Shown piece after piece: positions 18,298 through 28,383 of a stretch of DNA of 64,000 nucleotides. A model generated the notes under the pieces. That model saw only the letters and a program-made list of their open reading frames with translations. It did not search any database and was not told the DNA's origin. How positions within the stretch are numbered: position 1 is the first letter of the stretch; each line of letters begins with the position of its first letter. The DNA comes from Chryseobacterium sp. Leaf405. GTDB taxonomy: Bacteria > Bacteroidota > Bacteroidia > Flavobacteriales > Weeksellaceae. Location: the NCBI RefSeq assembly GCF_001425355.1, contig NZ_LMQN01000001.1, positions 248,490 through 312,489 on the forward strand, given 5' to 3'. A program made the position numbers and the translations under genes.

Positions 18298-18322
18298 TCA
18301 ACTAACTGAATTTTACTATAAA

Positions 18323-21211
18323 TTATTTTTCTTTAATATCTTTTTTAATTTGTTTTTCTGCCTGTATTGCTTTTTGTTCCTGAACTTTCTTAGTTTTACG
18401 CTGTTCTCTTCTTGATTTTTTCTCGGCACGTCGCTCTTCTCTAATAATCTTGTTCGATTTTGTATTATACAAAGCATCTACAATTCCCTGTCCGGTTTTG
18501 CTGAAAATTTTAATTTTTGGTTTTTCATGAGTTCCGGTGACAACAACCGGAAAACCTATCAGTCCACCAGGCAGAATTCCTACTCTTATTCTTAAATCCA
18601 ATAATCCGTTAAAACTCGTTGTACCGCTGATTGTAGGTCTTAAAATAGAAACTTTAAACGTAAATTTATCTACGTGAATCAAATTATTCTTGATATGTGT
18701 TTCAATATTCACGCCCTTCATATTCGGATCATTAAACGCTTTCGCCCCGATATTATCACCAACTGCCGAAAGCATTTTCAAATTTTTCACTTCCACGTCA
18801 CGAAGATTTACAACTCCTCCGCCTTCTAGAGAAGGATAAATTGGAGCCATATTTTTGTCAAAATCTCCTTTTAATTTATAATCTACAGATACAATTCCCT
18901 TTACATTTTTTGCGGCAGTTGCCATTTCACGCACCATATCAATTTCTTTATAAGCCCTTTGTACATCAAAATCCAATACTTTCAATGCAACATCATAATT
19001 GGCCGTCAACGGAGATTCATCCTGATAACGGGCATCAATATTCATACGGCTTCCAACGACATCAAATGAAGTATTTTTAAGGTAAACCTGACCTGCATTT
19101 ACCGAAGCTGTTCCTATAAGATGATTTAAACCTAATCCTTTAAACTCAACTTTTTTTGTATTAACGTCCAGAGAAACATCCAGATTTTTAGGAACAATCA
19201 CAACTCCGCTACTTTTAGGGTTTTCTACTTTTGCATATTCAACTTCTATCGATTTATCTGTATTATCTCCATTTTTCAACGCCATAAATTCATCGATTAA
19301 AATGTAATTAGAATTAAGTCCAAATTTGCCGTGAAGTGTTCCTTTTCTTTCGATAAAATAATTGATTGTATTTAAAAGATAACCATTTAAAGCAAAATCT
19401 GATTTTCCATACGTTGCAAAAAATTTCCTGAACCACATTTTTTCATTTTCAAACTGAAAATTTCCTTCTTTGATGTAAAATGATTTCGGTAAATATTCTG
19501 TAGTGGCTTTTATATTTTTTAAAATTAAATTTCCTTTATTATCCAATTTGCTGTATTGACCTGTCGTAGCATAGCTCTGTCTGCCATTTAGGGAAAGATC
19601 AGCCATAATCAATCCACTGATATCCAATCCTTTTTTCGCAAATACTTTATAAATTCTGCCGACATTCAAAACACCTTTTGCTTTAACTTTATATAAAACA
19701 TCTTCAAAATTTTGTAAATCTGCATTGATGAAAACAGGATTTCCTTCAAAATCAAACTTAAACGGATCAAGCTTTACCCCTAAACTTTTAAATGTCCCAT
19801 CTGTATTGATAATATTCGCAACAATATTGATATTCTGAATTGGGTTTGGATAATACTTTGTCTTCAACCAGCCATTTTTCAGATTAAGATATCCATCGGT
19901 TTTAGGAAATAATTTTTTATCTAAACTAAATATTCCATTGGCTTTTATATCTGTATTCATCAAGCCTCTCACATCAATATCTTTCAATCCTAATGCATTA
20001 TTTAAAGTCTGAAGATCTACAACGCCTTTTATTTTAGCCTCAACCTGCATTTCGTTCATACCTTTTGTCTGTACAGCTGCTTTAAAATTATTCGGTCCAA
20101 GATCAAAACTTAAATTTCTCAAATCCAGACCTAACTGTTCTGTGTCTAACGAAGGCAAATCAACATTTAGATCCATATTAAGATGATTCATAGGAACGGG
20201 CGCTTTTCCGTTAGAAACAAATCCGTCTTTTACAAAAAGTCTTGCTTTTAATCTAGGTTTAAGATTTTTCTGCTCACTAAATCTTCCTTTCAAACTGAAA
20301 AACAAATCACTATTTCCTTCAATTTTAGTGTCTTTTGCCCAATCCAGATATTGTGGCGGCAGTACAGAAATCATATCACGGATAGTTGTTTTTTCAGAAG
20401 CGGCTTCAATATTAAGGTTATACCCATCCTTTAAAATACTCAAAAATCCTGTGAATTTCAACGGCAAATCATTAATTCTCAATTCATTTTTACGTAAAAC
20501 GAAAGTTAATGCGTTGGTATTTATTCTTGTAATTAAATCGGCGTGAAGCGATTTTTGTTTTGCATAATAAATTCTATTTAGACTAAAATCAACCTTATCA
20601 ATATTAAGATCCGTTTCCAGATCAAAAATATCCTGACTTAATCCACCTTTTCCTGTATAATTTAATCCTTTTGCATCTACTAAAATCCTTGCAGAATGAT
20701 CATTATACTTTATATTAAAATTTCTGAACTTTATAAGATCCAATTTAATAGAAGCTGCGGTTGCTGTTGTATCTTTCGGTTTTTCGGATGGTTTTGACAC
20801 ATAAACATTATAATTAGCTTCCCCTTTACTGTTAACAAAAACATTGGCATTAGCATCTGTTACGTAGATTTCATCGATTTTAACTTCACCGTCAAAAATC
20901 AGATTTTTTAAATTAATTCCTGCTGCCACTTCTTTAGCAGAAAGCAAGGTGTCATTTTGAAATGGTTTTGAACCTTGTAAAACCAAATCATCCACAGAAA
21001 CTGTAAGCGATGGAAAATGCCTGAAAAATGACAGGTGAGTTTTTTTATAATCTAATTTTCCTGCAAGATGTTTATTGGCAAAGATCTTCACCTGCTGAGA
21101 AATCGTTCCGGGAAATAATATAGGAATTATAAACATTAGAAATAAAATTGCCACAATTGAAATTCCTGTCCATTTTAGAATTTTCAAAATTATTTTTTTG
21201 AACCTTTCCAT
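18323..21211 (-). CDS. AsmA-like family protein
   Basis: This 962-residue protein has one N-terminal membrane helix (about 10-32). A long periplasmic beta-rich region starts with the AsmA-type segment (about 35-130, with HLAGKLDYKKTHLSFFRHFPS). The C-terminal AsmA domain (about 770-915) includes GVVNLRDVEVKNLKMLSAVGD and LPGGLIGFPVVVTGTHEKPKI. The last 45 residues are very rich in Lys, Arg and Gln and probably lie disordered. Members of this class are thought to form bridges for lipid transfer to the outer membrane; that function is known for relatives only. The gene stands alone, divergent from the TPR/HTH gene. Confidence 0.88.
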   Translation of the reverse strand: MERFKKIILKILKWTGISIVAILFLMFIIPILFPGTISQQVKIFANKHLAGKLDYKKTHLSFFRHFPSLTVSVDDLVLQGSKPFQNDTLLSAKEVAAGINLKNLIFDGEVKIDEIYVTDANANVFVNSKGEANYNVYVSKPSEKPKDTTATAASIKLDLIKFRNFNIKYNDHSARILVDAKGLNYTGKGGLSQDIFDLETDLNIDKVDFSLNRIYYAKQKSLHADLITRINTNALTFVLRKNELRINDLPLKFTGFLSILKDGYNLNIEAASEKTTIRDMISVLPPQYLDWAKDTKIEGNSDLFFSLKGRFSEQKNLKPRLKARLFVKDGFVSNGKAPVPMNHLNMDLNVDLPSLDTEQLGLDLRNLSFDLGPNNFKAAVQTKGMNEMQVEAKIKGVVDLQTLNNALGLKDIDVRGLMNTDIKANGIFSLDKKLFPKTDGYLNLKNGWLKTKYYPNPIQNINIVANIINTDGTFKSLGVKLDPFKFDFEGNPVFINADLQNFEDVLYKVKAKGVLNVGRIYKVFAKKGLDISGLIMADLSLNGRQSYATTGQYSKLDNKGNLILKNIKATTEYLPKSFYIKEGNFQFENEKMWFRKFFATYGKSDFALNGYLLNTINYFIERKGTLHGKFGLNSNYILIDEFMALKNGDNTDKSIEVEYAKVENPKSSGVVIVPKNLDVSLDVNTKKVEFKGLGLNHLIGTASVNAGQVYLKNTSFDVVGSRMNIDARYQDESPLTANYDVALKVLDFDVQRAYKEIDMVREMATAAKNVKGIVSVDYKLKGDFDKNMAPIYPSLEGGGVVNLRDVEVKNLKMLSAVGDNIGAKAFNDPNMKGVNIETHIKNNLIHVDKFTFKVSILRPTISGTTSFNGLLDLRIRVGILPGGLIGFPVVVTGTHEKPKIKIFSKTGQGIVDALYNTKSNKIIREERRAEKKSRREQRKTKKVQEQKAIQAEKQIKKDIKEK

Positions 21212-21497
21212 AATTTATAATCTTGAGTTGATAATATATCCTATTTTTAGCTATTAAAGTTTATAATTATCTAAAATCAAGCCATTTCACATAAAATAAA
21301 ATCTGCTTCTTTATGAGATTGATTGAAAATATATTATAAGTAAATTTAAATAACTCCTATTTTCTGTTTTCATTATAATTTCACATAATATGATGATAAA
21401 ACTTATAAATTAATATCTCAACAATAAGATACCACAAAAATTATTGTTAAATTTACACAGTATTCATAATTTTTATTTAATCTAACCCACACAATAA

Positions 21498-22907
21498 ATG
21501 ATTGAAAATTCTACCCGATTTTTATTTTTTTTCAGCTTAATTATAAGTTCAATAGTATTTTCTCAATCAAAAAAAAACCTTGAGGGATTTAAAAGCAGGG
21601 TTAACGCTAATTCTCAACTTTTCAATACAGATATTAACAAAGCATATCTTCAAATCAATCAACTTTTGAGAGAATCCAGGATTTTAAAAGATTCTCTATC
21701 TGAAATGAAGCTTTTGGATAAAAAATGTCGGTATTTCTATTATAAAAATCTTACCGACAGCTTAATTATTTCCTCAGAAAAGCTTCAGGACATAGGCAAA
21801 GAATACAATAATGCATATTACGAGGCAATGGGAAATGTTTATATTGCTGAAACATATTCGGTGAATAAATTTTATGATAAAGCTATTTTCCATTTAAATA
21901 ATGCTTATACGATTCTCCAAAAAGACAAATCAAAAAGTAAGAAAATTTTCTATGCAAAAGCTAATGTTCTGAGTAGTTTTGCAAATGTTTATGTAGATAA
22001 AAATGAACCTAAAAATGCCACAAAAAAAATTCTTGAAGAAATAAAAAGTGGCAGCGAATTGAAAAATCAAAGAGAATTTGCCAATTTTCAGTACCTGAAT
22101 TATTCTAACATATCCAATATTTACTCATTATACAATATAGATTCGGCGTATTATTATGCTCAACAGTCAATCAATATCAAGCCTTCGGATATTTCTGATG
22201 ACAAAGCGATGATTGATAATTATACGGTAATCGGTCAATATTACCAGAAGCGAAAGGATTTTAAAAATTCGATTGATAATTTTCATAAAGCCTTAAAAAC
22301 TATTAAAATAACAGGTATTGAACTCAATATCAATCATATCAACACCTATTTAAAAGAAATATACACTGAAACGAATCAAAAAGACAGCGCAGAATATTAT
22401 GCAAATAAGATCGAGCAATATGAGCTTAAAGTGCTTCAAAGCAAATATAATTCGCTGCAACAGGTTATTGAGAAAGGTGAAAAAGAACAAAGCAAATCAT
22501 CTTATAAAAATCTTTTGATCTGGATAATTTCTCTCTGTTTAATTACAGGTGTATCGGTATTTATCTTCTTCAGGTTTAAAAAGAAAAAGATTGTAGAAGT
22601 TAATAAAAATCTGAATGAGATGTACAACCATCTGATTGATCTTTTGCAAAAAAATGACCCTGGATTTATGTTTGCCTTTGAAAATATCTTCCCTGATTTT
22701 TCCGAAAATCTTTTGAAAAAACATCCGGAATTGCAACAATCGGAAATCGAATTTTGCGCTCTTTTGAAATTAAAATTAACAACAAAAGAAATTGCAAAAT
22801 ATACCTTTATTGAAACTCGCACCGTTCAGAATAAGAAATACAGATTGAGAAAAAAGTTTGAAATTCCCCAATCTGTAGATATCTATCAGTGGATAGACAA
22901 CTTATAA
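21498..22907 (+). CDS. TPR-repeat membrane regulator with C-terminal helix-turn-helix
   Basis: This 469-residue protein has a signal-like N terminus (about 1-22, ending VFSQ) and periplasmic tetratricopeptide-like helices (about 30-320, for example NAYYEAMGNVYIAETYSVNKFYD). A membrane helix lies at about 337-357, with a short coiled stretch after it. The C-terminal LuxR-like helix-turn-helix spans about 410-469 (LKLKLTTKEIAKYTFIETRT). This design, with a sensor outside and DNA-binding domain inside, is common in flavobacteria. Target genes are unknown; the T9SS gene 368 bp downstream is a possible neighbour target. Confidence 0.87.
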   Translation: MIENSTRFLFFFSLIISSIVFSQSKKNLEGFKSRVNANSQLFNTDINKAYLQINQLLRESRILKDSLSEMKLLDKKCRYFYYKNLTDSLIISSEKLQDIGKEYNNAYYEAMGNVYIAETYSVNKFYDKAIFHLNNAYTILQKDKSKSKKIFYAKANVLSSFANVYVDKNEPKNATKKILEEIKSGSELKNQREFANFQYLNYSNISNIYSLYNIDSAYYYAQQSINIKPSDISDDKAMIDNYTVIGQYYQKRKDFKNSIDNFHKALKTIKITGIELNINHINTYLKEIYTETNQKDSAEYYANKIEQYELKVLQSKYNSLQQVIEKGEKEQSKSSYKNLLIWIISLCLITGVSVFIFFRFKKKKIVEVNKNLNEMYNHLIDLLQKNDPGFMFAFENIFPDFSENLLKKHPELQQSEIEFCALLKLKLTTKEIAKYTFIETRTVQNKKYRLRKKFEIPQSVDIYQWIDNL

Positions 22908-23274
22908 AATTCGTCATTTATTCATTTTTATTTCAACAGAATAATTTATAATAATTAAAAAATACTGCTTTTAATTATCAATTTATCAATTCTAAATTTC
23001 GCTGAGATTTAGAATTAATTCTGATTAATTCTCTTCTAAAGATTCCGAAATATTTTCAAAAAATTATATAATTCACAAAAATTACATTTAAATACACTAA
23101 AAAGTATGTAATGAGTATCTAATTTTTTAAGAAATTTTATTCAAAAGTAGAGTTATGTTAATCCAACGTATAAATTTGCTGATAATTCTTTTCCGATAGA
23201 ATACCACCCGACATCACAATATATCAGATTAAAAATTCGTAAAAAAAGTTCAATATTTTAAAATCCCCTTTATT
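22908..23274. other. Gene-free gap with a hairpin and a -7 element
   Basis: Perfect 10-bp inverted repeat AATTCTAAAT / ATTTAGAATT (22988-22997 and 23007-23016) with a 9-nt loop but no T run. A TAAATTTG box lies at 23171-23178, about 96 bp before the T9SS gene. Nothing else was recognised. Confidence 0.4.
23171..23178 (+). promoter_or_regulatory. -7 promoter element for the T9SS cargo gene
   Basis: TAAATTTG matches TAnnTTTG and would give a leader of roughly 90 nt. The -33 region has no TTG. Confidence 0.35.
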
Positions 23275-24642
23275 ATGAGAAAAAACTCTTTTTTTAATTT
23301 TAGAAAAACTCTTTTGGTTTGTGGAGTTGGTCTGAATATGTTTATGAATGCCCAACAGTGGGACGTTGTAGGATCTACAGATATTGTTTCAGCAGGAAAT
23401 TCAAGTTATAACAATTTAGTTATTGATGCATCTGGAAATTATTATCTTTCTTATTATGATGTTTCAGTAGCAAAAGGATCAGTACAAAAATTCGACGGAA
23501 GTTCATGGTCATATCTTGGAGGTTCTCCAGGAATAACTACCGGAACAGCTCTTTATAATTCTTTATGCATCGATGGGCAGGGAAGACTTTATTACAGCAA
23601 TCAGGCAGGTTATCCGGCAACCGGATTGGAGGTTAAAAGATTCTCATCCGGAGCTTGGGCTGCATTACCCAATGCAACAAATGCTGCAGTAAACTATCAG
23701 GCAACAGCCATTTCCCCTTCCAATACTCTTTTTGCGTACAGCTCAGATGGAGCAGGTACAGTAAGAAGGTTTTCTAACGGTGGGTGGGAGCAGGTAGGAA
23801 ATGTGGGATTTGCCGGTGGATCTACTTTTGCAGAAATGGTCATTGGTTCAGATAATAACATCTATGTCTGTCAGATTGCGAGTGGCGTAAAGGTCTACAG
23901 AATTAGTGCCACTGCATCAAGTACAGATTCCTGGACATTACTTGGAGGAATGGCTGTAGGCAACGGATACAGTTCAGATAACTCTTTTTCAGACATCGCT
24001 TTAGACAGCAATAATATACCGTATGTTCTCTATGTTTCCAGTACTGCAGAAGGAAGAAAACTCAATGTAAAGAAATTCGATGGAACCTCATGGATTCAGG
24101 TAGGGGCAGCTAACTTTTCTGATACTATGGTAAATCATACAGCAATTACCGTTTCACCAGACGGTACACCTTATGTTGTAGCAAGTATTTGGGACAGCTC
24201 AAATGCCAACCACACAAAAAATTCGGTATATAAATTTAATTCAGGAACATCTAGCTGGGCAAAATTTGGTGGTGATATGGTTTCAGACGGTACTGCAACC
24301 TATAGTGATTTAGCATTTGACCCTGTTAATAACTATTTAGTATTAGCATATACTCAAAACGGAACTCATATTAAGAGAATTTCTACGGCTGTTTTATCTA
24401 CGAATGAGGTAAAAACCACTGACAGTTTTTCAGTCTATCCAAATCCTACCAACGGAATAGCTTTCATTAAAAATGAAGAAAAAATAAAATTAGCTGAAGT
24501 TACAAATTCTGTAGGACAGATTATAAAAACAAGATTTTCAGATCAGCAAATTGATCTTAACGGAGTTCCAAACGGTGTATATTTTGTGAAAGTTCAGTTT
24601 GAAAACGGAAAAACAATCACTAAAAAGGTGGTTAAAAAATAA
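23275..24642 (+). CDS. Secreted protein with type IX secretion (type A) sorting domain
   Basis: This 455-residue protein has an N-terminal export signal (about 1-26, ending MNAQ). The central region (about 27-365) is made of repeated beta blades, each with a W-x-x-[LV]-G-[GS] type turn (for example SSWSYLGGSPG, WEQVGNVGFAGGS, WTLLGGMAVG, WIQVGAANF, WAKFGGDMVSDG), so a beta propeller is likely. The C-terminal sorting domain (about 375-455) shows SVYPNPTNGIAFI and ends NGKTITKKVVKK, as required for secretion through the type IX system and surface attachment. The ligand or substrate is unknown. Confidence 0.9.
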   Translation: MRKNSFFNFRKTLLVCGVGLNMFMNAQQWDVVGSTDIVSAGNSSYNNLVIDASGNYYLSYYDVSVAKGSVQKFDGSSWSYLGGSPGITTGTALYNSLCIDGQGRLYYSNQAGYPATGLEVKRFSSGAWAALPNATNAAVNYQATAISPSNTLFAYSSDGAGTVRRFSNGGWEQVGNVGFAGGSTFAEMVIGSDNNIYVCQIASGVKVYRISATASSTDSWTLLGGMAVGNGYSSDNSFSDIALDSNNIPYVLYVSSTAEGRKLNVKKFDGTSWIQVGAANFSDTMVNHTAITVSPDGTPYVVASIWDSSNANHTKNSVYKFNSGTSSWAKFGGDMVSDGTATYSDLAFDPVNNYLVLAYTQNGTHIKRISTAVLSTNEVKTTDSFSVYPNPTNGIAFIKNEEKIKLAEVTNSVGQIIKTRFSDQQIDLNGVPNGVYFVKVQFENGKTITKKVVKK

Positions 24643-24671
24643 AAAATTTCATACTTAATAAATTTGGATCG

Positions 24672-24716
24672 AAAACGTGGGACCTGTATTACAGTGTCTT
24701 GCGTTTTCTTTTTTTT
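24672..24716 (+). terminator. Terminator after the T9SS cargo gene
   Basis: An interrupted stem (AAAACG with CGTTTT, plus inner GGAC/GTC and CTGT/ACAG pairs) followed by a long T run. Confidence 0.6.
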
Positions 24717-24801
24717 AGCTAAAATAAAACTTTTAAATATTTTCACTTTTGATGTAACAAATATTCTCATGTAAGTGTCTTATAGCTAAAACCATTACTT
24801 C

Positions 24802-26961
24802 ATGAAAATTATTTTCGTACCAATCGCCCTGATCATAAGCACTGCGGCTTTTGCACAAACACAAAATGATACCATCAAACCCAAAGAAAAAGAAATTGAA
24901 GCGGTAACCCTTGTTGCACGAAAACCAACTGTAGAATCCAAGGTCGACCGTACTGTTTTCAATGTTTCCAACAGCTCAATTTTAGCAGGAAATACCACTT
25001 GGGACGTATTGAGAATGACGCCTTTGTTAAGTATTGATAACAACGACGCAATTAAGGCAGAAGGAGAATCGGTTACCGTTTACATCAATGATAGAAAAAC
25101 AGTTTTCACCGGTAAAGAATTAAAAGAATATTTAAAGACTATTCCTGCTGATAATCTAATGAAGATCGAGGTAATTACAAGTCCGTCTTCACGTTATGAG
25201 GCAACAGGATCGGTTATTAATATTGTTTTGAAGAAGCGTGATGATGAAGGATTAAAAGGAAGTGTAACCTTCAATAACAGACAAAATACCAAAAATTCAC
25301 AATACACGAATTTAAATTTAAATTATCATAAGAAAAATTTTACTCAAACATTAATCGGAAGTTATAGTGACAACACTAATGTCCAAAGAAGTTCCAGTTT
25401 GTACACTTGGTATCAGGATAATGAGACCAATAATATTGACAATTACTTAATAAGCAGAAGCAAAAGCCCTTCCCTTTCTTCAACCTCAGAATTTGAACTC
25501 AACAGCAAAAATACAGTAGGTGTTATTTTAGAATATTACCAAAGTAATTCTACTTCAAATTCCGAAGCCAGCAGATTAGACTATATTAATAATGTATTCA
25601 AAAGTTCTTCTGAACAAAATCAAAATTCCACCGGACTCAATCGTAATTTAGGAACTAATTTTTTCTATAAATGGTATGATAAAGAAAAGAATAAAATTCT
25701 GGATGTAAACTTGGGTACAAATTATTACGGACAATCTGAAGACAGCTATTTTGTTAACAATATCACTTCAAGTACAGATTCAGAAACAAAAGATTTAGGA
25801 ATTCTTTCAGATAACGAAAACCGAAATTATTTTATCAAAGTTGATTATACACAGCCTTTAGGAAAATCCGGTGCTACTTTTGAAGTAGGTGGAAAAATGA
25901 GTTTTAACAACAATGTAGTTCCTAATAATTTGTATGGCGAAATACTTCCCGGGCTAAGTGCGCATGATATTTTCCATTATGAGGATAATATTAACTCTTT
26001 ATATGCAAATTATAGCAGAACTTTCTTTAAGAAATTAGAGACAAGAGTCGGGCTCCGTTATGAATATATTGATTATAAAATGCGTCAGGATGTTGCCGGA
26101 GCATCAAGAAAAGATTCATATGGTACTTTCCTGCCGAATCTTTTATTAAAATACACATTTTCAGATAAATATGACTTAAGTTTAACCTATAACAAAAATA
26201 TCTGGAGACCTTGGTATGCAGAATTCAATCCTTTTATGACTCCAAACACCGACGGAATTTATACCCGTGGAAATATGGATCTGGAGCCAAATCCAAGCCA
26301 CAGAGTTTACATGAAATTGGGAATTTTAAAGAAATATTTTCTTTCAGCAAGATATTCATTTACCGATCAGGATTACTGGACAGATTATTTAAAGGGGGAA
26401 GTCGGTAACGAAACAGTTCCAATCAGTCAGGAATCTAATTTTAAAGGAAAAGTACATAAATACTATCTTTATGCAAATACCAACCAGACATTTTTTAAAA
26501 ATAAGTTTACGGTAAATGTTGGTTTAGGATGGTATTATATTGATAATAGTGATTTCAACAAACAAAATGGTTTAGAAAACAACTTCTACATCAGTTATTT
26601 AAGTGCTTCTACTAACCTTTCTTATAATAATCTTTTCAATAAAAATATTAATATAAGTGCGTGGGTTGAAGTTTCTAATCAGAATAACGGAAACTCTACT
26701 ACCAATAAACCGAATATATTTCACAATATTTCTGCGACCAAAATATTCCCGAAAACTCAGATGGAAGTCAGCTTACAACTGATGAATATTTTCCAGCGAC
26801 CAAATTATGATGCAACTTCATACGTCCAGGGAGGATACGTTAGAAGTACTTCCAAATGGGATTGGTACGGTGCCTCCATCTCTTTTGTGAAACGATTTGG
26901 AAACCAGAAGGTAAAAGAAAATACCAAAACCGATGTTGAAAAAAGCGGCGGCGGAAAATAA
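24802..26961 (+). CDS. Outer-membrane beta-barrel protein with TonB-receptor-like plug
   Basis: This 719-residue protein has a signal peptide (about 1-18, ending AFAQ). A compact plug domain (about 40-140) contains TTWDVLRMTPLLSI, VTVYINDRKT and IEVITSPSSRYEATGSV. A large barrel follows, of the type often listed as outer membrane beta-barrel family protein. It lacks the carboxypeptidase-regulatory-like domain of standard receptors. A lysine- and glycine-rich tail (KSGGGK) ends it instead of an aromatic residue. It stands alone, with a terminator at 26987-27016. The substrate is unknown; metal chelates or small peptides are typical guesses for relatives. Confidence 0.88.
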   Translation: MKIIFVPIALIISTAAFAQTQNDTIKPKEKEIEAVTLVARKPTVESKVDRTVFNVSNSSILAGNTTWDVLRMTPLLSIDNNDAIKAEGESVTVYINDRKTVFTGKELKEYLKTIPADNLMKIEVITSPSSRYEATGSVINIVLKKRDDEGLKGSVTFNNRQNTKNSQYTNLNLNYHKKNFTQTLIGSYSDNTNVQRSSSLYTWYQDNETNNIDNYLISRSKSPSLSSTSEFELNSKNTVGVILEYYQSNSTSNSEASRLDYINNVFKSSSEQNQNSTGLNRNLGTNFFYKWYDKEKNKILDVNLGTNYYGQSEDSYFVNNITSSTDSETKDLGILSDNENRNYFIKVDYTQPLGKSGATFEVGGKMSFNNNVVPNNLYGEILPGLSAHDIFHYEDNINSLYANYSRTFFKKLETRVGLRYEYIDYKMRQDVAGASRKDSYGTFLPNLLLKYTFSDKYDLSLTYNKNIWRPWYAEFNPFMTPNTDGIYTRGNMDLEPNPSHRVYMKLGILKKYFLSARYSFTDQDYWTDYLKGEVGNETVPISQESNFKGKVHKYYLYANTNQTFFKNKFTVNVGLGWYYIDNSDFNKQNGLENNFYISYLSASTNLSYNNLFNKNINISAWVEVSNQNNGNSTTNKPNIFHNISATKIFPKTQMEVSLQLMNIFQRPNYDATSYVQGGYVRSTSKWDWYGASISFVKRFGNQKVKENTKTDVEKSGGGK

Positions 26962-26986
26962 AAACTAATAACCTTCAATATAAAAT

Positions 26987-27016
26987 AAAAATACCTTCTG
27001 CACAGAAGGTATTTTT
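26987..27016. terminator. Bidirectional intrinsic terminator
   Basis: Perfect 14-bp stem (AAAAATACCTTCTG with CAGAAGGTATTTTT) between the convergent barrel gene and the Nudix regulator gene. Confidence 0.85.
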
Positions 27017-27040
27017 ATTATCAAGACTGCACTACTCTAT

Positions 27041-27790
27041 TTACCAGCTGGTTAAGCCATTTTCAAGAGCTTTCAGGTAATTTTCTTCGTCAAAAGAATA
27101 TAAATCAGGGGCTTTATGAGCGCCTCCTGTTCTTCTTTCATCCAATTTTTTAAGAATTCCAAGATTTTTTATTTTTCTGTAAAAATTTCCCCGGTTTAAT
27201 TCTTTTCCTAAAATAACTTCGTACAGTTTTTGTAGTTCTGAAAGTGTAAATTTTTCCGGTAAAAGATTGTATCCTATAGGTTTATGAGAAATTTTTTCTC
27301 TTAATGTCAGCAAAGCTTTTTCAACAATTTCACGATGATCCATCGCCATTTCGATTTCAGGAAGTTTACTCAGATAAATCCATTCACATGTTTCACTGAA
27401 TTCATCAGCAGTCAGACTAAATCTGTCAGGATTGTACAATGCATAAAATCCGATGGTGATAAATCTCTGCTTATGAAAAAGCGTCTCATCGAAATCTTCA
27501 AAATAAAATTCGCTTCTGTTTTTCTTTCCAAAAACTCCAAATTCTTCAAGATAAACATCGGTAATTCCCGCTCTGTCTCTTACAATTCTTACAACTGCAT
27601 CATCAAGATCTTCATCCTTACGAACATATCCACCGGGTAAAAACCACTGTTTCCGGTAGTTCATTTTTAGAAGAAGAACTTTGAGCTCGTTCTGATCAAA
27701 ACCAAAAATTACAGGATCTGCCGACAAATGAGGAATAAAAATTTCTTTTGCTTCATTTGATCGTTGTAAAATTAATTCTTTTGAATCCAT
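27041..27790 (-). CDS. Nudix-type transcriptional regulator (NrtR/AraR-like)
   Basis: This 249-residue protein joins a Nudix-fold domain (about 20-150) to a winged-helix DNA-binding domain (about 165-240, FTLSELQKLYEVILGKEL, then NFYRKIKNLGIL). The Nudix box at 54-76 keeps G54, E60, R68 and G75, but the catalytic REUxEE glutamates are replaced (I69, D72, R73), so hydrolase activity is unlikely. This matches the NrtR-type repressors, of which a Bacteroides member (AraR) responds to arabinose. The start ATG at 27790 is preferred over an upstream TTG because a -7 box lies at 27818-27825. The divergent sugar/nucleoside locus starting at 28384 is the likely target. Confidence 0.88.
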   Translation of the reverse strand: MDSKELILQRSNEAKEIFIPHLSADPVIFGFDQNELKVLLLKMNYRKQWFLPGGYVRKDEDLDDAVVRIVRDRAGITDVYLEEFGVFGKKNRSEFYFEDFDETLFHKQRFITIGFYALYNPDRFSLTADEFSETCEWIYLSKLPEIEMAMDHREIVEKALLTLREKISHKPIGYNLLPEKFTLSELQKLYEVILGKELNRGNFYRKIKNLGILKKLDERRTGGAHKAPDLYSFDEENYLKALENGLTSW

Positions 27791-27817
27791 TTGTTGTTTG
27801 AAAAAGTATATTAAATA

Positions 27818-27825
27818 CAAATCTA
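27818..27825 (-). promoter_or_regulatory. -7 promoter element for the Nudix regulator gene
   Basis: TAGATTTG on the minus strand matches TAnnTTTG and gives a leader of about 20-25 nt to the ATG at 27790. It supports that start over the TTG at 27829. Confidence 0.5.
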
Positions 27826-28037
27826 ACAATAAAATTTTTGTATCAGCAGAAATGTGGCATCTTGAGACCTTTTTTGGGGATTTTTTAAGATGATTTTTAT
27901 CATTGTTTCGTATAGAATCAATAATTAAATTTCATAATAATAAAAATTATACATTTGATTATCAGTTAATTAAATTCAATATTAACTTTTATTAATATTT
28001 TTCTTGGTAGATTAATGAAGATAATGTACTATTGTAA

Positions 28038-28054
28038 TGCTTCGCATTGAAGCA
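28038..28054. promoter_or_regulatory. Candidate operator palindrome near the Nudix regulator
   Basis: TGCTTC-GCATT-GAAGCA is a perfect 6+5+6 palindrome in the gap between the regulator gene and the divergent receptor gene. Binding by the regulator is a guess from position. It lies more than 300 bp from the receptor start. Confidence 0.25.
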
Positions 28055-28061
28055 ATGATAA

Positions 28062-28352
28062 CACAAGCTTTTGATCAGAGAATTATTCGATAAATTACTT
28101 CTTCAAAAAGTAATAGTAACTGAAAATGATAAAATTAATTCAGTTAAAAATATTGCTCGAAACAAATTATGCGAGTTTCCGCAATATAAATGTTGTGAAG
28201 GTACAAATGCTGATGAAAGCCGGCTAAAATAAATCAATCCGGTGCTGATATTTTACAAAGTTCATCCCAATGAAAATTTGGATGCAGGATATTTTTATGT
28301 CTTTATTTTAAACAGAGAAAAAGAATTAAAACATTCAAAACCAGTAAATTAA
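28062..28352 (+). pseudogene. Possible decayed coding remnant, unidentified
   Basis: One frame reads as protein-like sequence from 28062 to 28352 except for a single TAA at 28230-28232. The parts include FDKLLLQKVIVTENDK and SVKNIARNKLCEFPQYKCC before the stop, and NPVLIFYKVHPNENLDAGYF and VFILNREKELK after it. There is no credible start codon and upstream stops interrupt the frame, so this looks like the tail of a broken gene. I cannot name the family. It occupies about half of the 593-bp gap between the regulator and the receptor. Confidence 0.3.
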
Positions 28353-28383
28353 AACAATAATTAGAAACTATACGAACTAAGAA

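Larger units (their letters stand above)
17919..18322. other. Gene-free gap holding a candidate small RNA unit
   Basis: No credible coding frame is seen. The gap contains a sigma-54-like element at 18132-18148, a plus-strand terminator at 18199-18229, and a minus-strand terminator at 18254-18297 that belongs to the AsmA-like gene. Confidence 0.6.
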
